A stretch of 8,977 nucleotides of DNA, from positions 1-8,977 of the forward strand of contig JAZNYG010000049.1 in NCBI GenBank assembly GCA_045594245.1, read 5' to 3'. The stretch comes from UBA1189 sp045594245 (lineage in GTDB: Bacteria > Bacteroidota > Bacteroidia > Bacteroidales > Bacteroidaceae). The translations under genes and the position numbers were made by a program. How positions within the stretch are numbered: position 1 is the stretch's first letter; each line of letters opens with the position of its first letter. Positions 1 through 6,742 of the stretch are shown here, in pieces. A model generated the notes under the pieces. That model made no database searches, was not told the DNA's origin, and was given only the letters and a program-made list of their open reading frames with translations.

Positions 1-1
1 C

Positions 2-1246
2 AATACGATCACTAATAATTTCAACAATTGTTCCACTAAAAAACGTATTATTATGATGATGAAAAGACAAACCAGTCCGTGGGCACGGATGAAAGCTCTG
101 TTCGTGCTCCCAGTAGCCTTCGTGGCGGTAGCCGTAATCTCTTGCACTTCGCCGAAGGAGAAGAAAGTTGATAACCAGCTTTCAAATGTCATGGTACATG
201 GCGACAATCCACTCATTGTGTTTACGTTCGAAGATAGTACGAAAGTCTATTTCCAAGGTAAGCAACTTAATAGTGATGGCAATCCCAACTTTGATTACCT
301 CAAAGTATGTGGGCTAACGCCCGAAAATATTAACGGAATTTCTGCATTGCAAAGCAGCGAAGCAGAAGCTATTTGTGGTAAATCTGGAGCAAATGGTGCA
401 ATTCTTTTTCAGGTTAAAGAAAAGACTGACAAGGAAGTACTAAAGGCTATGAGCCAATACCAAAAGAGCCAGGGTAATGAAAATCCTCTACAAGTCTCAA
501 TCGTAAAACCCAGAGATGGACGAGCTCTAAAGTTCGAGGATATCAAACCTACCGAAGAGGGCGAAATCTTCCAAGTCGTAGAAGAGCGTCCGCAGTTCCC
601 TGGCGGTGACGCCGAACTGATGAAGTTCTTGCAGCAGAGCATCAAGTACCCGAAGGAGGCTCAGGAGCAAGGCAAGCAGGGCCGTGTCATCGTACAGTTC
701 GTGGTAAACAAGGATGGCAGCATCACGGGCGACTCTATAGTTCGCTCCGTAGATTCCCAGCTCGATGCCGAGGCGGTGCGCGTAGTACGCAGCATGCCCA
801 ACTGGACACCTGGCAAGCAGAAGGGCAAGCCCGTACGTGTACGCTTCACGCTACCCGTAACATTCCGCCTCAGTGGAGATGCACCCAAGCAGACAGCCGA
901 AATAAAGCAGCCCGAGGCGACTGGTGATGAAATCTTTAAGGTGGTAGAGCATCGTCCGCAGTTCCCTGGTGGCGACGCCGAACTGATGAAGTTTATCAAT
1001 GCGAATGTCAAGTACCCGAAGGAGGCACAAGAGCAGGGCAAGCAGGGCCGCGTCATCGTGGTGTTTGTGGTAGAGAAGGATGGTAGCATCACCGATGCCA
1101 AGGTATTGAAGCCCGTAGATCCCCTGCTCGATGCTGAGGCATTGCGCATAGTAAACATGATGCCTAAATGGACACCCGGCAAGCAGCGCGGCAAGGAGGT
1201 GCGCGTGTACTTCACCATCCCCGTAACGTTCCGACTAAGCAATTAA
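2..1246 (+). CDS. C-terminal part of a BlaR1/M56-family membrane protein fused to two TonB C-terminal domains (5' end outside window)
   Basis: The frame is open without a stop from base 2. The residues before the first Met triplet at 53 (NNFNNC, then KKRIIMMMKRQ, then PWARMKALFVLPVAF) match my recollection of the stretch after the peptidase domain in Bacteroidales M56 (BlaR1/MecR1) proteins. The start is therefore probably upstream of the window rather than ATG 53. Counting from that Met, residues 14-31 are a hydrophobic helix ending in ISC. Residues about 60-125 are a small domain ending in a TonB-plug-like segment (CGKSGANGAILFQ). Residues 171-274 and 293-396 are two TonB_C domains, each with a PQFPGGD motif, a YPKEAQEQGKQGRVIV segment and a VTFRLS end. 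In known relatives the membrane part senses a signal and cleaves a BlaI-type repressor; the role of the TonB modules in these fusions is unclear. A terminator follows. If ATG 53 were the true start, the product would be a 397-residue lipoprotein-like TonB protein. Confidence 0.82.
   Translation, partial: NTITNNFNNCSTKKRIIMMMKRQTSPWARMKALFVLPVAFVAVAVISCTSPKEKKVDNQLSNVMVHGDNPLIVFTFEDSTKVYFQGKQLNSDGNPNFDYLKVCGLTPENINGISALQSSEAEAICGKSGANGAILFQVKEKTDKEVLKAMSQYQKSQGNENPLQVSIVKPRDGRALKFEDIKPTEEGEIFQVVEERPQFPGGDAELMKFLQQSIKYPKEAQEQGKQGRVIVQFVVNKDGSITGDSIVRSVDSQLDAEAVRVVRSMPNWTPGKQKGKPVRVRFTLPVTFRLSGDAPKQTAEIKQPEATGDEIFKVVEHRPQFPGGDAELMKFINANVKYPKEAQEQGKQGRVIVVFVVEKDGSITDAKVLKPVDPLLDAEALRIVNMMPKWTPGKQRGKEVRVYFTIPVTFRLSN
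563..1240 (+). repeat. Internal tandem duplication encoding two TonB C-terminal domains
   Basis: Bases 563-874 and 929-1240 are two copies of exactly the same length (312 bases, 104 codons), separated by a 54-base linker. They encode near-identical TonB domains. Long stretches match at the DNA level, for example the part coding for PQFPGGDAELMKF and for YPKEAQEQGKQGRVIV. The equal length and high identity point to a fairly recent duplication, or to copies kept alike by gene conversion. The most divergent part is the segment after DGSIT. Confidence 0.9.
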
Positions 1247-1305
1247 CAGTTCCACTAATCAAGCGACATTGTAAAAATACTTTCTTCATGATGCAATGTC
1301 AAATA

Positions 1306-1345
1306 GAGCGGGCACATCCGAGATGGATGCGCCCGCTCCGTGTTT
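1306..1345 (+). terminator. Intrinsic terminator after the M56-TonB gene
   Basis: GAGCGGGC at 1306-1313 pairs with GCCCGCTC at 1331-1338. After one A/C mismatch, CATCC (1315-1319) pairs with GGATG (1325-1329), leaving a 5-base loop. A run of four Ts follows at 1342-1345. It lies about 60 bases past the stop codon at 1246. A smaller perfect 7-bp inverted repeat, GACATTG (1265-1271) and CAATGTC (1294-1300), lies just before it. Confidence 0.75.
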
Positions 1346-1386
1346 TCTATATCTTATTTTTTGCAAGGAACTTCAAGTACGAGAGA

Positions 1387-1479
1387 AAGTTTTGTCAAGA
1401 ATTTTCATAGGCTTGACAAAAGATTTTCACAGGTGCGATAAAAAATTATCACAGGCTCGACAAAACTTTATCAAGCCTA
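1387..1479. repeat. Cluster of 22-base palindromic tandem repeats
   Basis: Three consecutive 22-base units begin at 1409, 1431 and 1453. They follow the pattern AGG(C/T)NNGA(C/T)AAAA, then a variable base or two, then an end like TTATCAC. A degenerate unit with one indel lies before them at about 1387-1408. Units can pair with each other: TTTTGTCAAG (1390-1399) is the exact reverse complement of CTTGACAAAA (1412-1421). AGGCTCGA (1453-1460) pairs with TCAAGCCT (1471-1478) with one mismatch. The second unit has its own small palindrome, GATAA and TTATC. No convincing protein is encoded. Together with the terminator before it and the promoter after it, this explains the gene-free stretch from 1247 to about 1684. 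The function is unknown. Confidence 0.75.
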
Positions 1480-1546
1480 TGATAACCATCTTTAGAAGGT
1501 GAGAATACGGAGTTCTTCCCGCTCTGCATCAAAAAAAACAGCAGAA

Positions 1547-1580
1547 TTTGTCTGCCAAATAAAAATAATCAGTAACTTTA
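1547..1580 (+). promoter_or_regulatory. Probable Bacteroidota-type promoter for the short lipoprotein-like gene
   Basis: TTTG at 1547-1550 is followed after 22 bases by TAACTTTA at 1573-1580. This is close to the Bacteroidota consensus TTTG, 19-21 bases, TAnnTTTG, with the last base off and the spacing one long. Transcription would start near 1587. Confidence 0.45.
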
Positions 1581-1684
1581 CCCTCGATGGACATCGCGAT
1601 AGTAGTTTATGAATGTTTTATCTCACAATAGTTATCGCTAAGCCACAAACATCCAGTAGATTGTATATGAAAAGATATAGTTTG

Positions 1685-2140
1685 ATGATGAAAAGACAAA
1701 TTACAATCAGTATGAGGGCGTGGATGAAAGCGCTGTTCGTGCTTCCCGTAGCATTCGCTGCATTGACCATTGTTTCTTGCAACTCGCCGAGAGAGAATGG
1801 ACTTTATCCTATAAGAATAGGGAAGTACGATGTTGAGCACTACGGCATCAGCGACTTTGGCAAGTATCCCGAAGTCAAGATTATCTGCGAGCGAGATGGC
1901 CTGTTTGGCAATCAAAGCTATAGCATGTCAAAGGCCGGAGAAGAAATCGCACAAGGAATCAGGGCTTTCTTGAAGGGGGAGGGAAGAACCGAGTTCCTGG
2001 ATATCTTTAACTTGGCTGAAGCCGACATTGATTCCGTGCGGATGTTTTTCCCTGGAGAGACGGACCTCTGTGGTAATATTGGCAATAATGGAGTGATGGC
2101 AATTTATGCATCACCGCGTGCTATCAGTAAACTAAAATAG
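1685..2140 (+). CDS. Small putative lipoprotein, truncated paralogue of the M56-TonB protein
   Basis: The product of about 151 residues starts MMKRQ and contains WMKALFVLPVAFAALTIVSC, closely matching the last membrane segment of the upstream M56-TonB protein. Used as an N-terminus it makes a good lipoprotein signal, with the lipobox ending in the Cys before NSPRE. The rest resembles only the small middle domain of the upstream protein, ending in a plug-like segment (DLCGNIGNNGVMAIYAS against ICGKSGANGAILFQVKE). No TonB domain is present before the TAG at 2138-2140. The frame can also start at 1613 or 1667. I chose 1685 because it gives a normal signal peptide and has A-rich sequence upstream. 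It is either a surviving lipoprotein gene or a decaying fragment. The function is unknown, and it would be anchored to a membrane if expressed. Confidence 0.6.
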   Translation: MMKRQITISMRAWMKALFVLPVAFAALTIVSCNSPRENGLYPIRIGKYDVEHYGISDFGKYPEVKIICERDGLFGNQSYSMSKAGEEIAQGIRAFLKGEGRTEFLDIFNLAEADIDSVRMFFPGETDLCGNIGNNGVMAIYASPRAISKLK

Positions 2141-2206
2141 CTACCATATGGTGTAGAGGTGCGTACCCGATTTTCCATCCCCGTGACATTCCGACTAAGC
2201 AACTAA
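2141..2206 (+). pseudogene. Remnant of a TonB C-terminal domain, in frame after the stop of the small lipoprotein gene
   Basis: Directly after the TAG at 2138-2140, and in the same frame, the sequence reads LPY then GVEVRTRFSIPVTFRLSN and stops at TAA (2204-2206). The last 18 residues match the end of the TonB domains in the first gene (EVRVYFTIPVTFRLSN). The rest of the domain is gone. A deletion removing most of the TonB domain, with a stop created at the junction, would explain it. Confidence 0.75.
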
Positions 2207-2237
2207 AGAGTAATTTTCTAATTAAGTACCCCTTGGC

Positions 2238-3698
2238 ATGAAACGCATTCTAATATCTTACCTGTGTCTATTTTTGGCCACTATCGTGGTGGCCCAGGTG
2301 AAGGTGTATACCTACCCGTCGGGTAAGGACAGTATCGAAGTGATGCACGACTACCGTGTGAGCATCTGTGCCGTGGCCGATGCCAGCGAGCAGTGGCTGC
2401 CCGTGACCACGCTGCGCTGCGATGTGGATATGCACCGTGTGCAGAAGGCCTCGTGGGCACAGTGGGAGATGGGTGAGCCGGTGAGGGTGCGGGTGACCAA
2501 CCTGCGCGACGATGCCCTCGCGGCAGGCACCATGCAGGCCGTAGTGCGCCCCTCGGCATTGGGTATCGCCCCACGGAGGGTCGATGAGCGCACCATAGAG
2601 TTCACCCTCGACAGCCCCGAGTACCTGAGCGTGGAGTTTGGGGGCGACCGCAAGCACAACCTGCACCTCTTCCCCGAACTGCCCGAGACCGAGGTCTACA
2701 ACGGCACCGAGGAGCACTGCATCAACTGGACGGGCAAGAACAATCACGACGTATTCATCCAGGATGCCCGCCTCATCTACTTCGGCCCCGGCATACACAA
2801 GCCCAAGGACCTGCCCAGCGGCGAAATCAAGATACCGAGCAATACCACCGTCTACCTGGCACCCGGTGCCGTGGTGAGGGCCAAGCTCTGTGTCGACCGC
2901 GCCAAGAACGTGCGCATCATCGGCCGCGGCATACTCGCCAATCCCCTGCGCGGCGTGGAGATTACCTACTCGAAGAACGTGCTCGTGGAGGGTATCACGA
3001 TGGTCAACCCCCAGCACTACACCGTGTTTGGCGGCGAGAGCAGCGACATCACCGTGCGCAACATCAAGTCCTTCTCGCGTCATGGGTGGAGCGACGGCAT
3101 CGACCTCATGTGCTGCCGCGACGTGACTATCGACAACATCTTCCTGCGCAACTCTGACGACTGCATCGCCCTCTACAACCACCGCTGGTGGTACTGGGGC
3201 GGCTCGCGCCACATACGCATCAGCCGTGCCAAGCTATGGGCCGATGTGGCTCACCCCTTCAACTTCGGATGCCATGGCGACGACCGTAGCCGCCATGGCG
3301 AGGTGCTGAGCGATGTGGTGGTCACCGATTGCGACGTGCTCAACGAAGATGGCGATGGCATCTTCTCGGTGCGCTGTGGCGACAAGAATCGCTTGCGCGA
3401 CATCCATTTTGAAAATATACGCATCGAGGAGATAGAGCGCGGCGCACTCTTTAGCCTCCGCGTGCTCTTCAGCGAGAAGTACAACCGCGCCCCAGGCAAC
3501 AGCATCCGCGATGTGAGCTTCAAGGACATCCACTTCACGGGCGACGAGTCGCACCTCATCCCCAGCGACATCACCCACTACGATGCCCATCGCAGGGTCG
3601 AGGATGTCACCTTTGAGAATGTCACCGTCAACGGACGCCCCTTCGATCCCGAAAAGGAGATCATATACAAGACCTCTACCGTAGACACTACACATTGA
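2238..3698 (+). CDS. Secreted GH28-like right-handed beta-helix glycoside hydrolase (polygalacturonase-like)
   Basis: The 486-residue product begins with a signal peptide (MKRILISYLCLFLATIVVA, cleavage before Gln20). A beta-sandwich-like N-terminal region runs to about residue 140. A beta-helix follows from about residue 190, with repeats such as NVRIIGRGILA, DITVRNI, DVTIDNIFLRN and DVSFKDIHF. The GH28 catalytic pattern is visible: SDGID (Asp286) and, 21 residues on, NSDDC (Asp307, Asp308). This is the same spacing as Asp180/201/202 of fungal endopolygalacturonase. A candidate for the catalytic-site His is His339 in AHPFNFG, after a roughly 10-residue aromatic insertion (NHRWWYWGGS). GH28 enzymes hydrolyse galacturonan and related pectic links, but the true substrate cannot be read from sequence. 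The gene is much richer in G+C than its neighbours and stands without visible SusC/SusD partners. It may be read from the upstream promoter, since I see no clear one of its own. Confidence 0.8.
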   Translation: MKRILISYLCLFLATIVVAQVKVYTYPSGKDSIEVMHDYRVSICAVADASEQWLPVTTLRCDVDMHRVQKASWAQWEMGEPVRVRVTNLRDDALAAGTMQAVVRPSALGIAPRRVDERTIEFTLDSPEYLSVEFGGDRKHNLHLFPELPETEVYNGTEEHCINWTGKNNHDVFIQDARLIYFGPGIHKPKDLPSGEIKIPSNTTVYLAPGAVVRAKLCVDRAKNVRIIGRGILANPLRGVEITYSKNVLVEGITMVNPQHYTVFGGESSDITVRNIKSFSRHGWSDGIDLMCCRDVTIDNIFLRNSDDCIALYNHRWWYWGGSRHIRISRAKLWADVAHPFNFGCHGDDRSRHGEVLSDVVVTDCDVLNEDGDGIFSVRCGDKNRLRDIHFENIRIEEIERGALFSLRVLFSEKYNRAPGNSIRDVSFKDIHFTGDESHLIPSDITHYDAHRRVEDVTFENVTVNGRPFDPEKEIIYKTSTVDTTH

Positions 3699-3908
3699 AG
3701 TTGCCCCGTCAAGCTCGCAACTTCATTGCAGAGGAGTGCGTGGCCAATGTCAAGATAGGTCGCGCTACCTCAGCATGGTGCTCCCCGCACACTCCTTCAG
3801 CACGTATGTGATGTAGTGGCCTTTCTTTTTGTTGTGTCGCGATAATCCCTACTTTTGAGGTGAATCTCGAAAGTAATCTGCACTCGCAGTGAAAAATATT
3901 CAAGTATA
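3698..3908. other. Intergenic region with small inverted repeats
   Basis: A perfect 7-bp inverted repeat, AAGTTGC (3698-3704) and GCAACTT (3717-3723), overlaps the end of the glycosidase gene. It has no T-run after it, so it is a weak terminator candidate. GGAGTG near 3733 and CACTCC near 3790 form a second, looser pair. Apart from the possible gene remnant at 3763-3816, I see no coding sequence. Confidence 0.4.
3763..3816 (+). pseudogene. Possible remnant of a glycosidase C-terminus
   Basis: This frame reads RYLSMVLPAHSFSTYVM and then TAG at 3814-3816. The LPAHSFSTYV pattern resembles the last beta-strand of GH30-type and related glycosidases as I recall them. No upstream part of such a gene is present in this frame. 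The match is short and could be chance. Confidence 0.25.
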
Positions 3909-3909
3909 C

Positions 3910-3941
3910 TTGATGTTTCTCGTTCATTATCACTATATTTG
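3910..3941 (+). promoter_or_regulatory. Bacteroidota-type promoter of the beta-propeller gene
   Basis: TTG at 3910-3912 is followed after 21 bases by a perfect TAnnTTTG, TATATTTG at 3934-3941. Transcription would start near 3948, giving a leader of about 40 bases to the ATG at 3988. The promoter lies inside the longer open frame that starts at 3889, which argues against that earlier start. Confidence 0.7.
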
Positions 3942-3987
3942 CAATCAACAATTGTCAGCAACAATAATAAGAACCATATTTTTTGCC

Positions 3988-5769
3988 ATGAGAAAGAAAG
4001 TTTGTAGTTTAATGCTGTCTTTGTGTATTACACAAGTCATGATGGCTCAGCTCACCTCATTAGGGTTGGTTGAAGAGAGTGAGCTTGTTTCTAAGTGGAG
4101 TGCCATAAAAGAGGGAGCGTTAGGCTTTGTGCCCAAACTGTCCTTTAATGGAGATTACCTCTATGCAGCCACTCCCAACGGATTGTTTAGGAGCAGCAGC
4201 GCTTCTTTAGATAAGTGGGAGAAATTACCTTTCACTGACGAACTGGTTGTTGACTTTGCCGTTCATGAAGATACGTTGATTGCGATCAGTCGAAATGAAC
4301 TGTTCGTGTCTGTAGATAACGGGCAGACCGTCAAAGCCTTGTCGAAAATAGAACTGATGGGTGATGATATCTCTTTGCAGGGAGTAGCAGTCTCTCCGAC
4401 CGATGCAAAGGAAGTCATCGTTACCAATGGGTATCGTCTGGCTGTCACTCATGATGGTGGAGCCCAATGGTCAATGGTGGAAGATGTGCATTTGACGAAG
4501 TTGTACTATAATCCTTTGGAAACAAATAGTTTTATTGGGTTCAATAATAGTACTGCCATAAATGAATGCTACTACTATTACAGCACAGATGGGTATAGTC
4601 AATGGAAAGACAGTGAACATTTCTATGAAGGACTTGGAAACATAGCTGAACTTTATGACATAGCCTTTCATCCGACTCAAAAGGGTCGAGTGATTGCTTG
4701 TGGTCTAGGACGATATAGCATTTCCGATAGTCATGGTGCTTCATGGACGCATATTTGTGATTCCAGATATTCTCCGATAGTGAATGTTACGGATGTAGAA
4801 TATGACAAGCGCGATCCGGATATACTCTATGCGGCAGATATGACAGCCAAGTACACCAATCAACTTACCATCCTTCGTAGCACTGATGGCGGATATACAT
4901 GGGATAATTTTTATAGCGTAGCTGGAGAAGGAGCCCATGCGCTAAGTATCTCTCTGCAAGATAACCAATTGGCGATATACACATACAGCAAAGGTATCTT
5001 CCTGCTCGATGTGGATGCAGTAGAGGATAAGCCTTGCCTTGTTGCCGAGGGTAAGCAATGGGCGGTAGCTACATATACATATAAAAATGAGTGTTGGACC
5101 GATACCTATCGTCTGCAAGGCGATACCATTATAAATGGAAAAACTTATAAGATTGAACATGTAGCACGGTATGAGGATTTGTCAGATATGAAACCGTCGG
5201 GACGTTATATGCGTGAAGAAGATGGCAAAGTGTATAGTATTACCGATAAGGACCAGCGCGATGATTTCGTTTTCAACTATTCTATGGAAATAGGCGACAC
5301 GCTCTTCTATAATCCTACGATTGATTATTATGGCAATATTTACGACTACCCAGTATGCCTTCGCCTTGTAGCCATACGGGATACGATAATGCCTAACGGT
5401 GATGGTCGGATAAGGAAATGCTATGATATGGAAGAAGGATTTCTTAACAGTGATGACGTATATGAATTCAATACAGGTGGAGAATCTTTCTATCATTCCT
5501 ATATAGAAGATATTGGCTACAGCCGCAGAGGATTGTCCTCGTCTGAGATTGGCACTACGGGATGTGGGTATTCGCTCCTTTATGTGAAGCTGGACGACAC
5601 GATGCTTTACCAATTGGAAGAAGGTGTCCTCTGGAAAGATAACACAGGCATCGAGGTTCCCCACGTTAATCATAGCGCACCCCTCTACCATGACCTGCAA
5701 GGCCGCCCCGTAGCTCATCCTACAAGTGGTATCTATATCAAGGATGGACGGAAAGTTATTCTCAGATAA
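3988..5769 (+). CDS. Secreted Asp-box (BNR/sortilin-like) beta-propeller protein with C-terminal sorting-type tail
   Basis: The 593-residue product starts with a signal peptide (MRKKVCSLMLSLCITQVMMA, cleavage before Gln21). Residues about 45-340 contain Asp-box motifs of the S-x-D-x-G-x-x-W type: VSVDNGQT near 107, THDGGAQW near 154, SDSHGASW near 246 and RSTDGGYTW at 297. These are typical of BNR/sortilin-like propellers. Residues about 345-545 resemble a domain common in uncharacterised Bacteroidales secreted proteins (RLQGDTIINGKTYK, REEDGKVYSI, IGDTLFY, YIEDIGYSRRG). The C-terminus (YHDLQGRPV, then SGIYIKDGRKVILR) matches the short tail seen on Prevotella-type surface proteins and is related to type IX secretion tails. 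The protein probably acts outside the cell or on its surface, but its ligand or substrate is unknown. An open frame reaches back to 3889; the start at 3988 is supported by the signal peptide and promoter. Confidence 0.82.
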   Translation: MRKKVCSLMLSLCITQVMMAQLTSLGLVEESELVSKWSAIKEGALGFVPKLSFNGDYLYAATPNGLFRSSSASLDKWEKLPFTDELVVDFAVHEDTLIAISRNELFVSVDNGQTVKALSKIELMGDDISLQGVAVSPTDAKEVIVTNGYRLAVTHDGGAQWSMVEDVHLTKLYYNPLETNSFIGFNNSTAINECYYYYSTDGYSQWKDSEHFYEGLGNIAELYDIAFHPTQKGRVIACGLGRYSISDSHGASWTHICDSRYSPIVNVTDVEYDKRDPDILYAADMTAKYTNQLTILRSTDGGYTWDNFYSVAGEGAHALSISLQDNQLAIYTYSKGIFLLDVDAVEDKPCLVAEGKQWAVATYTYKNECWTDTYRLQGDTIINGKTYKIEHVARYEDLSDMKPSGRYMREEDGKVYSITDKDQRDDFVFNYSMEIGDTLFYNPTIDYYGNIYDYPVCLRLVAIRDTIMPNGDGRIRKCYDMEEGFLNSDDVYEFNTGGESFYHSYIEDIGYSRRGLSSSEIGTTGCGYSLLYVKLDDTMLYQLEEGVLWKDNTGIEVPHVNHSAPLYHDLQGRPVAHPTSGIYIKDGRKVILR

Positions 5770-5794
5770 CTTTCTAACGTTAACGAAAACAATC

Positions 5795-6045
5795 TTATTC
5801 CAGTAGCGCGTCGAGGTAGCGCTGCTCAAACTCACGCGACTCTTGCACTGTATGATACTCCCTCATGCAGCGCAGGAGTCTGATGTGTACCGTCACGGAG
5901 TGGCGTTTCCTTTAAGCAGCTCGTAGTAGGTTGTCTTGCTGATGTGTGCCATAGCACACAGGTTTCTCACACTGATGCCGAGGCATACCACCTCATCGGC
6001 AATGACACGCCCCAGCGGAGACAGGTTTTTGAGTCGTTTTCCCAT
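5795..6045 (-). pseudogene. Small helix-turn-helix regulator broken by a one-base frameshift
   Basis: Read from ATG at 6043-6045, the protein starts MGKRLKNLSPLGRVIADEVV. It contains a helix-turn-helix of the XRE/Cro type (ISVRNLCAMAHISKTTYYELLKGN). The frame stops at TGA (5893-5895). In the next frame the expected continuation is visible: SVTVHIRLLRCMREYHTV, then ESREFEQRYLDALLE, to TAA at 5795-5797. The whole span is 251 bases, one short of 84 codons, so a single-base deletion near 5899-5902 accounts for the break. There is no homopolymer run there that would suggest programmed slippage or an obvious sequencing error. Intact, it would be an 83-residue DNA-binding protein. It lies downstream of the toxin-antitoxin operon on the same strand but beyond a strong terminator. 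An in-frame Met near 6102 is a less likely start. Confidence 0.65.
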
Positions 6046-6138
6046 AATCTGTGGTTTTTGATGTTTTATTCTTTCCCACGGATGCTCACAAATCTGCATG
6101 GAAACATATCTGTGGTCATCAGTGTTGTCCTGTGGATA

Positions 6139-6174
6139 ATAACAAACGCCCGATAGACATCGGGCGTTTGTTAT
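6139..6174 (-). terminator. Perfect 16-bp hairpin terminator of the toxin-antitoxin operon
   Basis: ATAACAAACGCCCGAT at 6139-6154 is the exact reverse complement of 6159-6174, with a 4-base loop (AGAC). It lies 20 bases past the toxin stop codon. Read on the minus strand, the stem ends in a T-rich tail (TTTGTTATTATCC). It could also act on transcripts coming from the plus strand. Confidence 0.8.
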
Positions 6175-6193
6175 AGTTCGGGATATGGAGATG

Positions 6194-6466
6194 TTATTTG
6201 TCGTCGTAGTGGCCGTAAGCTGAGAGCACATCAACATGCACTTCTGTCTCGAATATACGGTATACAAGGCGGTGCTTTTTCGTTATCTGTCGGATCCAAC
6301 GATTATCGGGTTTTCCCTTCAATGGTTCGGGATGACCAGTGCCTGTCCGTGGATGCACAACGAGTTCGTTCAGCAATTTTACGACCTTTTTGAAACTTGT
6401 GGACTCGCTCCGTTTGAGTTTGGCAAGATCGGCTTCGGCTTCGGGTGAAAAGGTTATCGTATACAT
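6194..6466 (-). CDS. yoeB: YoeB-family mRNA interferase toxin (type II toxin-antitoxin)
   Basis: This 90-residue protein has the size and pattern of the Txe/YoeB branch of the RelE fold: it starts YTITFSPEAEADL, continues with HPRTGTGHPEPLKG, then RQITKKHRLVYRI, and ends SAYGHYDDK. The residues that match the YoeB active site are present: Glu47, Arg66, His86 and Tyr87 (E. coli Glu46, Arg65, His83, Tyr84). YoeB toxins bind the ribosome and cut mRNA in the A site. The ATG lies two bases after the antitoxin stop codon, so the two genes are probably translated together. Nothing looks broken, so the toxin is likely active and held in check by the antitoxin. Confidence 0.92.
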   Translation of the reverse strand: MYTITFSPEAEADLAKLKRSESTSFKKVVKLLNELVVHPRTGTGHPEPLKGKPDNRWIRQITKKHRLVYRIFETEVHVDVLSAYGHYDDK

Positions 6467-6468
6467 GA

Positions 6469-6717
6469 CTACATGGCGTTGAGCCAGGCGTTCATCTCGT
6501 CTGGGTGAGTGAATGTGCGCCCCTTACCCTCGGCAATGCTGCGCTCTGCCTTCTCTATCTTACCGTAAAAATCTTCTTTGCTCATCAGCGCAGCATCGGC
6601 CTGCTGTTCCTTGACCAGCCGACGCAAGTACTTGGCTACACGCGGGAGCATGTTCTCGCTTTCGGCGAGGACACCCAAGTTGCGGAAAATCTCTGCACTT
6701 ATCTCTGCTGTTGTCAT
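6469..6717 (-). CDS. Antitoxin of the YoeB-type toxin-antitoxin pair
   Basis: This is an 82-residue protein starting MTTAEISAEIFRNLGVLAES, the first gene of a two-gene operon with the toxin. The mostly helical N-terminal part (to about residue 45) probably dimerises and may bind DNA. The C-terminal part (KIEKAERSIAEGKGRTFT, then EMNAWLNAM) is the kind of flexible, charged tail that wraps the toxin. I recognise it as a Bacteroidales antitoxin commonly paired with YoeB toxins; it is not an obvious YefM (Phd) homologue over its full length. The frame extends upstream to 6765, but ATG 6717 is preferred because the promoter at 6743-6773 lies inside the extension. Such antitoxins usually repress their own operon. 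Confidence 0.85.
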   Translation of the reverse strand: MTTAEISAEIFRNLGVLAESENMLPRVAKYLRRLVKEQQADAALMSKEDFYGKIEKAERSIAEGKGRTFTHPDEMNAWLNAM

Positions 6718-6742
6718 AATAAATCGTTTTATTCGTTCATGG

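Noticed and set aside
1296..1502. Small open frames over the 22-base repeats
   Set aside because: They start within the terminator region and simply translate the repeats; there is no good start or family match.
2268..3212. Long minus-strand open frame of 314 codons opposite the GH28-like gene
   Set aside because: It is a by-product of the high G+C and codon use of the plus-strand gene; the translation is low-complexity and lacks domain features.
5776..5785. AACGTTAACG shared with 8081-8090, considered as a possible attachment-site pair
   Set aside because: Ten bases of simple palindromic sequence are too short, and the second copy lies within a hexamer repeat run.
5182..5835. Minus-strand open frame of 217 codons
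   Set aside because: It lies opposite the well-supported propeller gene and shows no recognisable motif or promoter.
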